64,000 bases of DNA from Cohnella sp. CFH 77786 (GCF_019400745.1 NZ_WJIB01000005.1:124001-188000); one strand, 5' to 3'; shown: positions 50,451 to 61,461, numbered from the stretch's first letter. The notes: generated by a model from the letters alone, not told the origin. Numbers and translations: made by a program.

Positions 50451-51266
50451 ATGAGCAAAAACGCGAATAACAGCAGGCTCCCCCGAGCCAAAGGCATCGA
50501 CATGGCGACGGTATACACGCCGAAGGAATGCGCCCGGAAGGCGAGAAAAATCGTGCTGCCCCAGGCGAATCGGCAAATCGTCGAGGAATTCATCGCGATA
50601 CTGGGCATGAAGGAGAAGTTCGAGGAACATGACGTGCCGATCCCGAACAAGGTCGTCATGTACGGCCCTCCGGGTACGGGCAAGACGCTTACGGCGTTCT
50701 ATATCGCCCAGCGCCTGGAGCTTCCGCTTATTATCGCGAGACTGGATGCCATCATCCACAGCCATTTGGGGGAGACGGGCAGCAACGTGAGGAAAATTTT
50801 CGAATTCGCGAAGTCGTCTCCTTGCGTGCTTTTCCTTGACGAGTTCGACGCCGTCGCGAGAACGCGCGACAACAACGACGAAGTGAAGGAGATGGCGAGA
50901 GTCGTCAATACGCTGCTGCAATGCCTCGACGAGTTCCAGGGAGACAGCATCTTCATGGCCGCGACCAACCTGGAAAATGAGCTGGACCATGCGGTCTGGC
51001 GCCGTTTCGATACGAAAATGACGTTCGGGATGCCGGACGCTGAGCTCAGAAGCGAATATATCCGTTTGCTGATCGGCGATTTCGCGCGGGCAGAAGGCGT
51101 GATGCAGCCTGCATGCGAGCTGCTGAACGGGTGCAGCTTCGCCGACATCGAGCAGATCGTGCTGAAGGCCAAACGCAAAGCGATTATCGAAAGCCGCTCG
51201 CTAACCTTCGGGCACATTCGCGATGCCTTCGGGGAATACAAGCCTAAGATCGCGATACCGGTTTGA
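50451..51266 (+). CDS. AAA-family ATPase in the zinc operon
   Basis: 271 residues, a single AAA module: Walker A GPPGTGKT (72-79), Walker B CVLFLDEFDA with Asp130/Glu131, sensor-1 Asn in AATNLE, arginine-finger-like WRRFD. The fold resembles the FtsH/SpoVK ATPase core but without protease or membrane parts. The 35 residues at the N-terminus are distinctive. It is 3 bp after the COG0523 gene, so the two are probably co-translated. A chaperone or metal-insertase role beside the GTPase is an inference; no function is established from sequence. Confidence 0.75.
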   Translation: MSKNANNSRLPRAKGIDMATVYTPKECARKARKIVLPQANRQIVEEFIAILGMKEKFEEHDVPIPNKVVMYGPPGTGKTLTAFYIAQRLELPLIIARLDAIIHSHLGETGSNVRKIFEFAKSSPCVLFLDEFDAVARTRDNNDEVKEMARVVNTLLQCLDEFQGDSIFMAATNLENELDHAVWRRFDTKMTFGMPDAELRSEYIRLLIGDFARAEGVMQPACELLNGCSFADIEQIVLKAKRKAIIESRSLTFGHIRDAFGEYKPKIAIPV

Positions 51267-51290
51267 GACGGCATAGGAAGGAGCGAATCC

Positions 51291-52841
51291 ATGTTCTATC
51301 GTCGAATTCAATCCCCTATTTTCGCGCTTCTGATCGCAGGAGTATTCGCCATGGCGGCGGGTTGTTCCGCAGGCACGAAACAAGGGGCGGAAAGTGAAAC
51401 CAAAAAAGTGACGTTAATACTGCCGTTCAAATCGGCCAGCTTGGATCCCAATAATGACTACACGCCGCTTCGCTCGGGCGTAACCGAAACGCTCGTCAAA
51501 CTGGACGATCAATTGAACCTGCAAGGGTGGCTGGCAACGAAATGGGAAGCGAAAGACGAGAAGACCTGGAGCTTTACGATCCGTGACGGAGTTCATTTTC
51601 ATGACGGGGCGAAGCTTGATGCGGCTGCCGTGAAGTCTTCTTTCCAGCGAGGTTTGGCCGTCAGCAAAACATTGGCCGGCGCGCTCAAGATCTCTTCCAT
51701 GGAGGCAGACGGGCAGACGCTTACGATTCGGACAACGGAGCCGCACCCGTCATTACCGTCCGAGCTCGTCAGTCCTTATGCGTCCGTCGTGAACGCAGAG
51801 GCGGAGAAGAAGATGGGGAAAGAGGAATTCAACCGTGCGCCTGTCGGCACGGGACCCTTTCAAGTCACAAGCTTTACTCCGAATGCGGAAGTGCGCCTCG
51901 TACGGTTCGATGGCTATTGGGGCGGAATTCCGAAACTGAATGAGGCCGCGGTCAAATTCAACGAAGACGGAAACGTGCGCGCGATCGCCCTGCAATCGAA
52001 GGAAGCGGATATCGTTTACGGGATACCGGCGGAAAGCATCGAAGCGATCAAGCGGGACGAAGCATTAAAGATCCAATCGATTTCCGGGCTGCGGGTTCAT
52101 TATATCCTGTATAACCAGCAAAAGCCGTTGCTGCAGGATATCAAGGTTCGAACCGCTCTGAACCGCTTGCTCAATCGGGAAAGCATCGCCCGGGATATCC
52201 TGCTCGGCAACGGATCTCCGGCGAACGGCCCCTTCAACGACAAATTGCCGTTCGGCAGCCAGGAACCGGTCCCGATACCTGATGCGCCCAAAGCGAAAGC
52301 GCTGCTGAAAGAGGCGGGTTACGTGGAAGGCGCGGACGGCAAAATGATGAAAGACGGCAAGCCATTGGAGTTGGAACTCATTACGTATAAAGCACGTCCG
52401 GAACTGCCTCTGATCGCCCAACTGATGCAATCCGATGCGGCCAAGGCCGGCGTGACGATTACGATCAAGTTGGTGGATAATGCCGACGTGTATTTACAAG
52501 AGAACAAGGATTGGGATCTGGCGACATACAGCAATCTTACCGCTCCCCGCGGAGACGGCGGCTATTTTCTCAACAGCGCGTTTGTTCCCGAAGGCTCCTT
52601 GAATCATGGTCATATCCACATCGCTTCGTTGAACGAAATCGTCAAGCAGTTGAACAAGACGAACGATTCTTCTCAGCGAGTTCAATTGACGAAGGAGGCC
52701 GCGGCCGTTATCAACCGGGAAATTCCCCACAGCTATGCGGTTTTCCCGAATTTGGTCGTCGGAGTGAATTCGCGCATTACCGGATGGGTCCCGGGTCGTG
52801 AAGAATTTTACATCCTGAATCATACGATGGATGTCCAATAA
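51291..52841 (+). CDS. nikA: NikA-family substrate-binding lipoprotein
   Basis: 516 residues, family 5 solute-binding protein. Lipobox AAGC with Cys25. The sequence SLDPNNDYTPLRSGVTETLVKL, APVGTGPFQVTSFTP and LTAPRGDGGYFLNSAF fits the nickel/metallophore-binding branch rather than oligopeptide OppA. In a Zur-controlled operon it may bind a zinc-metallophore complex of the staphylopine/bacillopaline kind. Start ATG 51291 with AGGAAGGAG upstream, 24 bp after the ATPase gene. Confidence 0.82.
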   Translation: MFYRRIQSPIFALLIAGVFAMAAGCSAGTKQGAESETKKVTLILPFKSASLDPNNDYTPLRSGVTETLVKLDDQLNLQGWLATKWEAKDEKTWSFTIRDGVHFHDGAKLDAAAVKSSFQRGLAVSKTLAGALKISSMEADGQTLTIRTTEPHPSLPSELVSPYASVVNAEAEKKMGKEEFNRAPVGTGPFQVTSFTPNAEVRLVRFDGYWGGIPKLNEAAVKFNEDGNVRAIALQSKEADIVYGIPAESIEAIKRDEALKIQSISGLRVHYILYNQQKPLLQDIKVRTALNRLLNRESIARDILLGNGSPANGPFNDKLPFGSQEPVPIPDAPKAKALLKEAGYVEGADGKMMKDGKPLELELITYKARPELPLIAQLMQSDAAKAGVTITIKLVDNADVYLQENKDWDLATYSNLTAPRGDGGYFLNSAFVPEGSLNHGHIHIASLNEIVKQLNKTNDSSQRVQLTKEAAAVINREIPHSYAVFPNLVVGVNSRITGWVPGREEFYILNHTMDVQ

Positions 52842-53787
52842 GATGGTCATTATCCTTGGAAAACGTCTGTTTCAGCTCATTTTCGTGTTGTTTCTGCTTT
52901 CCGCGGCGACGTTCACGATGATGAAGCTGGCTCCGGGGGACCCCGTGAGATCGCTTTTGCGGACCGACGAGTTTTTAACCACGCAGGCGGACGAAGCCAA
53001 ACTCCGGAAGGAGCTTGGCTTTGATCTGCCGATTGTCGTCCAGTACGGGGAATGGATGGCCGGGGTTATGCAGCTTGACCTTGGAAAATCTTATTTGACG
53101 GGCAAACCGGTTCTTGATGTGATGGCATCCCGGCTTCCGATCACGGCGCAACTGACAGGAGGCGCTCTCCTCGTGATGCTGCTCATTACCGTTCCTCTCG
53201 GAACGGCGGCAGCGCTGATGCCGGGAAGATGGCCGGATCATCTCGGACGGGCGCTCGCGCTGATCGGCGCCTCCGTACCGGGCTTCTGGCTCGGCTTGCT
53301 GCTCATTTACGGATTTTCCTACAAGCTTCAGCTATTCCCGTCCATGGGCAAGGGAGGCTTCTTCCACATGGTTCTTCCTTGCTTCACCCTCGGATTTTCC
53401 TTGGCCGCCGTCTATGCCCGGCTGCTCCGAAACGGTCTGTTGGAAAGCCTGTCGCAGCATTATATCCGAGCAGCCAGGGCAAGAGGGGTTTCGGAGCGGG
53501 TGATCCTTACCCGATATGCGTTCCGGGCGGCACTGCTTCCGGTCGTCACGATGTTCGGCATGAGCATCGGGTACCTGCTCGGAGGGGCCGTCGTGGTGGA
53601 AACCCTATTCTCCTGGCCGGGCCTCGGCAATATGGTGATGGACGCCATTTTCGGAAGGGATTATCCGGTCATACAAGGATACGTTCTATTCACCGGCGCG
53701 GTCGTCGTGATGATCAACCTGATTGTCGACCTTTCTTACCGGGCGATCGATCCGAGAATCCGGTTCGGGAAAGGGGAGTCCGCATGA
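52831..53787 (+). CDS. nikB: NikB-family ABC permease
   Basis: 318 residues, six membrane helices; N-terminal LGKRLFQLIFVLFLLSAATF and LAPGDPVRSLL are typical of NikB/OppB. The EAA loop is IRAARARGVSERVILTRYAF. It forms one half of the translocation pore. The first ATG (52831) overlaps the end of the binding-protein gene but has little ribosome site; ATG 52843 is an alternative. Confidence 0.85.
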   Translation: MSNKMVIILGKRLFQLIFVLFLLSAATFTMMKLAPGDPVRSLLRTDEFLTTQADEAKLRKELGFDLPIVVQYGEWMAGVMQLDLGKSYLTGKPVLDVMASRLPITAQLTGGALLVMLLITVPLGTAAALMPGRWPDHLGRALALIGASVPGFWLGLLLIYGFSYKLQLFPSMGKGGFFHMVLPCFTLGFSLAAVYARLLRNGLLESLSQHYIRAARARGVSERVILTRYAFRAALLPVVTMFGMSIGYLLGGAVVVETLFSWPGLGNMVMDAIFGRDYPVIQGYVLFTGAVVVMINLIVDLSYRAIDPRIRFGKGESA

Positions 53788-54668
53788 ACGCTGCGATAAA
53801 AAAAGCCGTGCTTAGGCCGGCCCGTAACGGAAGGTACGTTTGGTTGTCCGCGAACCCGCTTCTGTTGATCGGCATCTCGCTGCTGTTCGTGTTTATGCTT
53901 CTCGCGCTATCGGGATGGCTGCTTGCCGCGAATGACCCCCTGGCCGTGAATATGGCGGAACGATTGAAATCTCCAAGCTTGGAATACCCTCTCGGTACGG
54001 ACCACATGGGACGGTGTATTTTTTCACGACTCATCTCAGGAGCGCGAACGACCCTCGGCATTACCGCGATGGTCCTCATGACAGTGATGGTGATCGGCAT
54101 TCCGATGGGGCTGCTGTGCGGATATGCCGGAGGAAGAATCGACGCCTTATTTATGCGCCTGGTAGACGGACTGCTCGCGCTTCCGGAATTTATTCTCGCC
54201 ATTGCCGTTGCGGGATTCTTGGGACCGAGCCTCATGAATCTGATGCTGTCCGTCGTGCTCGTGAAGTGGATTGGCTACGCCCGTGTTGTCCGGGGCGTCG
54301 TCATGGCCGAACGGGAAAAAGAATATATTCTGGCAGCAAGAGTAGGAGGGGCCCGCACCTTCAAGCTTCTATTCCGTCATCTGCTCCCCCAGGCGGTATC
54401 CCCCGTCATGGTGCTTGCCGCATTCGACGTCGGCAAGGTGATCTTGACGATCTCCTCTTTATCCTATCTTGGACTTGGCGCCCAGCCTCCCGCTCCGGAA
54501 TGGGGAGCGATGCTGAATGACGGAAGGCCTTATTTCCAGACCGCTCCGGAGCTTATGCTTTACCCGGGTGCCGCCATCATGCTCGTCGTTCTTGCTTTTA
54601 ATTTGATCGGAGACGGGTTGCGCAATGTGTTGGACCTTAAGGAACGATGGAGAGGAAATCCAGGATGA
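53784..54668 (+). CDS. nikC: NikC-family ABC permease
   Basis: 294 residues, six membrane helices. It carries the NikC/OppC features LGTDHMGRCIFSRLISGART and the EAA loop ILAARVGGARTFKLLFRHLLP. It pairs with the NikB-type permease. The start ATG 53784 overlaps the upstream stop (ATGA) and has AAAGGGGAG. Its stop overlaps the next start in the same way. Confidence 0.87.
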   Translation: MNAAIKKAVLRPARNGRYVWLSANPLLLIGISLLFVFMLLALSGWLLAANDPLAVNMAERLKSPSLEYPLGTDHMGRCIFSRLISGARTTLGITAMVLMTVMVIGIPMGLLCGYAGGRIDALFMRLVDGLLALPEFILAIAVAGFLGPSLMNLMLSVVLVKWIGYARVVRGVVMAEREKEYILAARVGGARTFKLLFRHLLPQAVSPVMVLAAFDVGKVILTISSLSYLGLGAQPPAPEWGAMLNDGRPYFQTAPELMLYPGAAIMLVVLAFNLIGDGLRNVLDLKERWRGNPG

Positions 54669-55696
54669 TCAAGAATCCGGTATTGCAAATATCCGGATTG
54701 TCGGTCGCATTGCGGGCCCATTCCGGTAGTTGGATCAGACATTTGGTTCAAGGCATCAACCTGACGCTGTATCCCGGGGAAATGCACGGCCTCGTCGGAG
54801 AAAGCGGGAGCGGCAAAAGCATCACGGCATCGGCCGTACTCGGTTTGCTCCCGGGATCGCTTGGGATCACGGAGGGTGAAATTCTGCTGAACGGAAAAGC
54901 CATTCACCGGTTGCCGGAAAAAGCCAAACGAAGGCTTCGCGGACGCGAAATGGCCTGCATCTTCCAAAACGATCAAGGAAGCTTCGCGCCGTTTCGCAAA
55001 ATCGGGAAACAATTGACGGAGGCTCTGCAAGCCCATGAAAAAATGTCATCCCGTGAAGCGAGAGAAATATCGTGCGAGTGGCTTGAGCGGGTCAAGCTGC
55101 CGGCTCAACGGGTATTCGACAGTTACCCCTTCCAACTGAGCGGAGGGCAGCTGCAGCGGACATCCCTTGCAGCTTCGCTCATGATGAAGCCGTCTCTAAT
55201 CATTGCGGATGAACCTACGACGGCGCTTGATGTGCTTACGGCAGAACAAATTCTCGATTTGCTGTCCGGCTTGCAAAAGAAAACCGAATGCGCGGTTCTG
55301 CTCATCTCCCATGATTTGACCAGCGTGCTGAAACGGACGGACCGAATGTCCGTCATGTATGGAGGTCATCTGATGGAGAGCGGCCCGACCGCCAGCGTCC
55401 GCCGCAATCCGCTTCATCCCTATACGAAAATGCTGTTGAAGGCCAGGCCCCCATTAGACGGGTTCATGCCGGACCGACTTGCAGCGATTCCGGGAGAGCC
55501 GGGAGCGGTCGCCGATCAGGGTTGTCCTTTCGCTCCGAGATGCCCCTATCGAAAGGAAGCATGCGTGCATATGCCCGCATCGGGGGTTCGAGCAGACGAT
55601 CATTCGTCGGCTTGCCTCTTCGCTGATCCGGAAGGAGGAGATTCGATTGCCGCCGTTGCTCGAAGTGATCAAGATCGGGAAGTCGTATGGCGATAG
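54665..55696 (+). CDS. nikD: NikD/OppD-family ABC ATPase
   Basis: 343 residues. Walker A GESGSGKS (45-52), signature LSGGQLQR, Walker B LIIADEPTTALD, switch His in LISHDL. The C-terminal oligopeptide/dipeptide extension has the Cys-rich CPFAPRCPYRKEAC motif that can hold an iron-sulfur cluster. Start ATG 54665 with GAGAGGAAA, overlapping the NikC stop; the 3' end overlaps the NikE gene by 50 bp. Confidence 0.87.
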   Translation: MIKNPVLQISGLSVALRAHSGSWIRHLVQGINLTLYPGEMHGLVGESGSGKSITASAVLGLLPGSLGITEGEILLNGKAIHRLPEKAKRRLRGREMACIFQNDQGSFAPFRKIGKQLTEALQAHEKMSSREAREISCEWLERVKLPAQRVFDSYPFQLSGGQLQRTSLAASLMMKPSLIIADEPTTALDVLTAEQILDLLSGLQKKTECAVLLISHDLTSVLKRTDRMSVMYGGHLMESGPTASVRRNPLHPYTKMLLKARPPLDGFMPDRLAAIPGEPGAVADQGCPFAPRCPYRKEACVHMPASGVRADDHSSACLFADPEGGDSIAAVARSDQDREVVWR

Positions 55697-56417
55697 CGTA
55701 AAAGTGCTTAGAGAGGTGTCTTTTCAAATAGGCGCAGGCGAGTGTCTCGGTTTGGTTGGGGAAAGCGGCAGCGGGAAAAGCACGATTACCCGGCTTATTC
55801 TTGGTTTGGACAAGCCCGACAGCGGGGAAATCTTCGTGAGCGGGCAAGCCGTGCATCGTTTAAAGGGAAAGGCTTTGCGTCATTCCCGCAAACATGTGCA
55901 GGTCGTCTTTCAGGATCCCGCCGCTTCGCTGAATCCGCGCCTGAGAATTTGGAAGTCGGTTGTCGAACCGCTTGAAAATTTTCCGGACGTCGAGCCCAAG
56001 TTTTTGACGAACGTGAGCGGAGGCCAAAGAGAACTCGCAGCCGCTCTGCTCGATCGTGTCGGACTCGGCTCCGAACTCCTGGACCGATATCCCGATCAGC
56101 TCAGCGGCGGACAGAAACAGAGGGTAGCGATCGCGCGCGGGCTCAGCCTGGAGCCCAAACTTCTCGTATGCGATGAGCCTACTTCAAGCCTTGACGTATC
56201 GGTGCAAGCGCAAATTCTGAATTTGCTTAAAGAACTGAAAGAAGAACTCGGAATATCGTATTTGTTCATTTCCCATGACATCGCGGCAGTCCGCTTCATG
56301 AGCGACCGCATTGCGGTATTGAAGGACGGACAATTGATCGATCAGTTTGCCGCCGGCGACCTTTTCTCTCCGGAACGCCATCCCTACACTCGGAAATGGA
56401 CGGAAACGCCAGCCTAA
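55647..56417 (+). CDS. nikE: NikE/OppF-family ABC ATPase
   Basis: 256 residues. Walker A GESGSGKS (39-46), LSGGQKQR signature, Walker B LLVCDEPTSSLD and the switch His in FISHDI. Second ATPase of the Nik/Opp-type importer. The start is TTG 55647, chosen for AAGGAGGAG 7 bases upstream; a start at 55479 would run too far into NikD. It ends the long zinc-type operon, just before a terminator. Confidence 0.85.
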   Translation: MPPLLEVIKIGKSYGDSVKVLREVSFQIGAGECLGLVGESGSGKSTITRLILGLDKPDSGEIFVSGQAVHRLKGKALRHSRKHVQVVFQDPAASLNPRLRIWKSVVEPLENFPDVEPKFLTNVSGGQRELAAALLDRVGLGSELLDRYPDQLSGGQKQRVAIARGLSLEPKLLVCDEPTSSLDVSVQAQILNLLKELKEELGISYLFISHDIAAVRFMSDRIAVLKDGQLIDQFAAGDLFSPERHPYTRKWTETPA

Positions 56418-56420
56418 TGT

Positions 56421-56459
56421 GCCGCCGTCTTCGGAGTCTCCTCCGGCGCGGTTTTTTTT
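56421..56459 (+). terminator. Terminator of the zur-nikE operon
   Basis: CGGAG pairs with CTCCG around TCTC, extended by CCGC/GCGG, and is followed by eight T residues. It lies immediately after the NikE-type stop codon and ends a transcript of about 10.4 kb. Confidence 0.8.
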
Positions 56460-56476
56460 GTCCGGTCTGAAGGTTG

Positions 56477-57349
56477 TCAGGATCCGCGTCCGTTCTCCTT
56501 GCCCGCGAGTTTCCGATAATCGCGGGGTGTGAGACGGGCGATCCGCTTGAATACTTTGCCGAAATGGGAGAAGTTGTCGAAGCCGGACCGCAGGGCCACA
56601 TCCGTCACGGACCAGTCCGTTTCCTTGAGCAGCTTCTGGGCTTGCCGGACGCGGACGGACTGGATGTATTCGGTTAACGAGAAGCCGGTAACGGATTTGA
56701 ACGTACGGCTCAAGTAATACGGGCTGAAGTGGAACCGCTCGGCCAAGAAGCCGAGGCTCAGATCCTCGGCGTAATGCTGGCGGATGTAGGCTGCGATCTC
56801 CGACATTTTCTCGCGGCCCGGCGAACCCGCAGGGACGGACGCCGGTTGTTGAACGCCGGATAGCCTGGCGGAGAGAAGCAGCACCTCGGCAAACAGATGC
56901 CGGAGCCGAAATTCGTGGCCTTCCGGACGCTCTCTCATTTCGTCCAACATCTCCGTAAACAGCCTCTCGAACGTTGCCGCATGCGCTTTCGGCTTGAGCA
57001 CGGGATTCGCTGCCCGGAAGGGACGGAGCAACCATTCGGCAAATTCGCCCCCAATGGCCATCAGGAAATCGTCGGTGAAATTAATAACCATGCGTTCGTG
57101 AGCCGGCTCAGACGCCTCTGACGTTCGGTGCAGCTCGTTTTTCGGAATGAAGACGAGATCCCCGGCATGGACGGAATACGTCCGGTCGCGGATGAAATAA
57201 TTTCTCTCACCGGAGAAGAGATAATAGAGTTCGTATTGCGCATGGAAATGATCTTCCCTCATCGTGAACCGCTCGGTCCTTCGGATGAATTCGACGAAGA
57301 AGGACGAGCCGTCGCTTCCGATTAGGACGTGCTCTCGGATTTCGCTCAC
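56477..57349 (-). CDS. AraC-family regulator with N-terminal cupin
   Basis: 290 residues. The N-terminal half is a sugar-binding cupin (about 20-90; HFHAQYELYYLFSGER, VHAGDLVFIPKNELHRT); the C-terminal 100 residues carry two AraC helix-turn-helices (LSLGFLAERFHFSPYYLSRTFK; VTDVALRSGFDNFSHFGKVF). It diverges from the oxidoreductase-uxaC pair and most likely activates it in response to a sugar acid. GTG 57349 is the start, with GAGGTGA about 9 bases upstream. Confidence 0.87.
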   Translation of the reverse strand: MSEIREHVLIGSDGSSFFVEFIRRTERFTMREDHFHAQYELYYLFSGERNYFIRDRTYSVHAGDLVFIPKNELHRTSEASEPAHERMVINFTDDFLMAIGGEFAEWLLRPFRAANPVLKPKAHAATFERLFTEMLDEMRERPEGHEFRLRHLFAEVLLLSARLSGVQQPASVPAGSPGREKMSEIAAYIRQHYAEDLSLGFLAERFHFSPYYLSRTFKSVTGFSLTEYIQSVRVRQAQKLLKETDWSVTDVALRSGFDNFSHFGKVFKRIARLTPRDYRKLAGKENGRGS

Positions 57350-57481
57350 AGGGCGGTCACCTCATCTCCATCATAGCAAGAAAAGCGGGGTTACGGGATT
57401 AAATGACAAAAATAACCGCGAAACTTCTGCGATCTTGCGGTAATCTAGAAGCGATCAGAGAACCGGAGAGGTGGAATCGTC

Positions 57482-58771
57482 TTGAAGCCAAAACGGTACG
57501 TATTGGTAGGCACGGGGGGAAGGGCGGAGTTTTTCTACTCCGCGATCGCGACGCAGTTCAAGGAAACGGCTGTTTTGACGGCGTTTTGCGATATCAACCG
57601 GACCCGCATGGAGTATGCGAACAAACGGTTGACGGAGAAGTACGGATACCCGAGCGTGAACCTGTATGCGCCGGACCAGTTTGACCGGATGATCGAGCTG
57701 GAGAAACCGGACGCCGTCATCGTGACCAGCGTGGACCGGACTCATCACACGTATATCATTAGAGCGATGGAACTCGGCTGCGACGCGATCACGGAGAAGC
57801 CGATGACGGTTGACGAGAAGAAATGCCAGGAAATCCTGGATGCGGTCCGCCGGACGGGACGCCAGGTCCGGGTGACGTTCAATTACCGCTATGCTCCCCA
57901 CCATACGAAAGCCAGGGAATTGATCATGAACGGCGCGATCGGGCAAGTCCATTCGGTTCATTTCGAATGGCTGCTCAATACGATGCATGGCGCGGATTAT
58001 TTCCGCAGGTGGCACCGCGACAAGCGGAACAGCGGCGGATTGCTCGTCCACAAATCCACGCACCATTTCGATCTCGTCAACTTCTGGATCGGCTCGCAGC
58101 CGGACGAAGTGTTCGCTTACGGAGACTTGCTGTTCTACGGACGGGAAAACGCGGAGAAGCGAGGAGAGACGCGATTCTACGATCGCGCGACGGGCAATCC
58201 GGCAGCGCAAGACGATCCCTTCGCCCTGCATCTGGACCGGAACGAGCATTTGAAAGCGATGTACCTCGATGCCGAACACGAGGACGGGTACCGGAGGGAC
58301 CAGAGCGTCTTCGGAGACGGCATTACGATCGAGGATACGATGGGCGTGCTCGTCCGGTACAAGAACAATGCGATCCTGACTTATTCCTTGAATGCCTACA
58401 TGCCTTGGGAAGGTTACCGGATCGCCTTCAACGGGAACAAGGGACGGTTGGAGATGACGGTCGTGGAGCAATCGTACGTCAACTCGGGCGGAGATAAATC
58501 GCTGGAAGGCGCGCTCAAGGACAAGCGTATCGTCCTGTTCCCGCACTGGAAGCCCCCCTATGAAATCGAAGTCGAGGAAGGACAGGGCGGACACGGCGGC
58601 GGTGATCCCGTGCTGCTGAACGATATTTTCGGAACGCCGGCCCCTGACCCTTATCGTCGTGCAGCGAATCACGTCGACGGCGCGCGGTCGATCCTCACCG
58701 GCATCGCGGCGAATCGGTCGATCCGAACCGGTATGGCCGTCAAGGTAGACGATTTGGTAAAATTCGATTGA
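57482..58771 (+). CDS. Gfo/Idh/MocA-family oxidoreductase
   Basis: 429 residues. The N-terminal Rossmann fold starts with YVLVGTGGRAEFFYSAI, then the family signature TEKPMTV (Lys of EKP catalytic) at about 104-110, and the substrate domain has HKSTHHFDLVNFW with the catalytic His. Such enzymes oxidise sugars or inositols with NAD(P). The following uxaC gene suggests a uronate-type or derivative substrate. Start TTG 57482 behind GGAGAGGTGG. uxaC follows after 18 bp. Confidence 0.87.
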   Translation: MKPKRYVLVGTGGRAEFFYSAIATQFKETAVLTAFCDINRTRMEYANKRLTEKYGYPSVNLYAPDQFDRMIELEKPDAVIVTSVDRTHHTYIIRAMELGCDAITEKPMTVDEKKCQEILDAVRRTGRQVRVTFNYRYAPHHTKARELIMNGAIGQVHSVHFEWLLNTMHGADYFRRWHRDKRNSGGLLVHKSTHHFDLVNFWIGSQPDEVFAYGDLLFYGRENAEKRGETRFYDRATGNPAAQDDPFALHLDRNEHLKAMYLDAEHEDGYRRDQSVFGDGITIEDTMGVLVRYKNNAILTYSLNAYMPWEGYRIAFNGNKGRLEMTVVEQSYVNSGGDKSLEGALKDKRIVLFPHWKPPYEIEVEEGQGGHGGGDPVLLNDIFGTPAPDPYRRAANHVDGARSILTGIAANRSIRTGMAVKVDDLVKFD

Positions 58772-58789
58772 TAGGAGGAGGGCTGACGG

Positions 58790-60196
<1,407 letters not shown>

Positions 60197-60219
60197 TCCA
60201 TCCGAGCCGTACTCCGTGC

Positions 60220-60247
60220 AAGAGCCGCAGGAGTGCGGCTCTTTTCT
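60220..60247 (+). terminator. Terminator after uxaC
   Basis: AAGAGCCGC pairs with GCGGCTCTT (9 bp, hexaloop AGGAGT) and is followed by TTCTTATTG, 23 bp past the stop codon. Confidence 0.8.
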
Positions 60248-60367
60248 TATTGTCGCAACGGAATGTTCAGGAGATTGACTCTTTCGAGTCATGTTTCCTA
60301 AGTGAGCGATTGATACACTGAATCATGAAAATGCAGACGGCGTGGTGCACGAAAGGAGGGATCCCGG

Positions 60368-61048
60368 ATGACGCAGCCCGTACGCGTGCTGATCGCGGAT
60401 GATCATGAGCATGCCCGCCAAGGCATTCGGGAGATCCTGCGGGGAGATCCGCTGTTCGAGACGGTCGCGGAAGCGAGCGGCGGCCGGGAAGCGATCGAAT
60501 TGGCGGAGCGATGGATGCCTGAATTGGTCTTGATGGACATCGACATGAAAGAAATGAACGGTCTAACGGCGGCCCAAATCATCAAATCGAAGTTCCCTTC
60601 CATGAAAATCGTGATGGTGACGGTATCGGACGACATCGCGGATTTGTTCGAAGCGTTGAAGAAAGGGGCGCAAGGTTATCTGCTCAAAAACTTGAATCCG
60701 GGCAGCTGGCTGGAATATTTGCGCGCAGTCGCGCTGGACGAATCTCCTATGTCGAGGGAATTGGCCTTCAGGCTTCTGAAAGAATTTTCTTCCGGCGACC
60801 GACTCCGGGAATCGAAGATCCCTCTGACCCCCCGGGAGCAGGAGATCCTGTCCTGGGTGTCGAAGGGGGCGCTCAACAAGGAAATCGCGGACAAACTCGG
60901 AATATCGGAGCATACGGTCAAAAACCATCTCAAAAACATTTTGAACAAGCTTCACTTGGATAACCGGGTTCAGCTTGCCCGTTATGCTTTCGAACGGGGA
61001 TACTTCCCGAAGGAGATCCCGGGGGAACCGTCATTTCATCGCGGCTAG
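60368..61048 (+). CDS. Orphan NarL/LuxR-family response regulator
   Basis: 226 residues. Receiver domain (1-120) with acidic pair Asp11/Asp12, phosphoacceptor Asp57 (VLMDID), Thr of MVTVS and Lys of LLKNL. LuxR-type helix-turn-helix (about 150-210; LTPREQEILSWVSKGALNKEIADKLGISEHTVKNHL segment, consensus throughout). No sensor kinase is adjacent, so its signal is unknown; the neighbour on the other strand is a cytochrome c, which makes a respiratory signal possible. Start ATG 60368 behind AAAGGAGGG. Its 3' end overlaps the convergent cytochrome gene by 18 bp. Confidence 0.88.
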   Translation: MTQPVRVLIADDHEHARQGIREILRGDPLFETVAEASGGREAIELAERWMPELVLMDIDMKEMNGLTAAQIIKSKFPSMKIVMVTVSDDIADLFEALKKGAQGYLLKNLNPGSWLEYLRAVALDESPMSRELAFRLLKEFSSGDRLRESKIPLTPREQEILSWVSKGALNKEIADKLGISEHTVKNHLKNILNKLHLDNRVQLARYAFERGYFPKEIPGEPSFHRG

Positions 61049-61396
61049 CCAGTTCGTCAAGTTGATCAGCTGTTCCTTGGTCAGACGCTTCTCGAACGTG
61101 GGCATGCCGCCGCCGCCAACGACGATCTGCCGGTAGATCTGTTCCTTCGTCATCTCGGCTCCGACGCGATCGAGGGCAGGGCCGATTTTGCCTTGGAGGT
61201 CCGTTCCGTGGCAAGATAGACAGTTCTCCCGGTAGACGACTTTGGCCGCTTCGGCGTCTGCCGGCGTATCGGGAATCGTGACTTCCACGGGCTTAGGCGC
61301 CTCCGTCTGTTTTTCCTTGGGCGGGAGCTCGAACAGAATGCCGATCCCCAAAAGCGCGGCCGCGACGATGAGGCCGCCCATGATCCGCTTGTACAT
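61031..61396 (-). CDS. Membrane-anchored c-type cytochrome
   Basis: 121 residues. An N-terminal membrane helix (RIMGGLIVAAALLGIGILF) anchors a small class I cytochrome: haem motif CLSCH (Cys59, Cys62, His63) and the axial Met98 in GGGGMPTF. It resembles B. subtilis CccA (c-550), which carries electrons outside the membrane. ATG 61396 is the start because AGGAGG lies 9 bases upstream; a longer start at 61456 would include the ribosome site in the coding region. Confidence 0.88.
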   Translation of the reverse strand: MYKRIMGGLIVAAALLGIGILFELPPKEKQTEAPKPVEVTIPDTPADAEAAKVVYRENCLSCHGTDLQGKIGPALDRVGAEMTKEQIYRQIVVGGGGMPTFEKRLTKEQLINLTNWLAAMK

Positions 61397-61461
61397 GATC
61401 TTCAACCTCCTCTGATCGTGATCATCTTGATCGTACCTGTTTTGCAGCACCGTCACTATAG

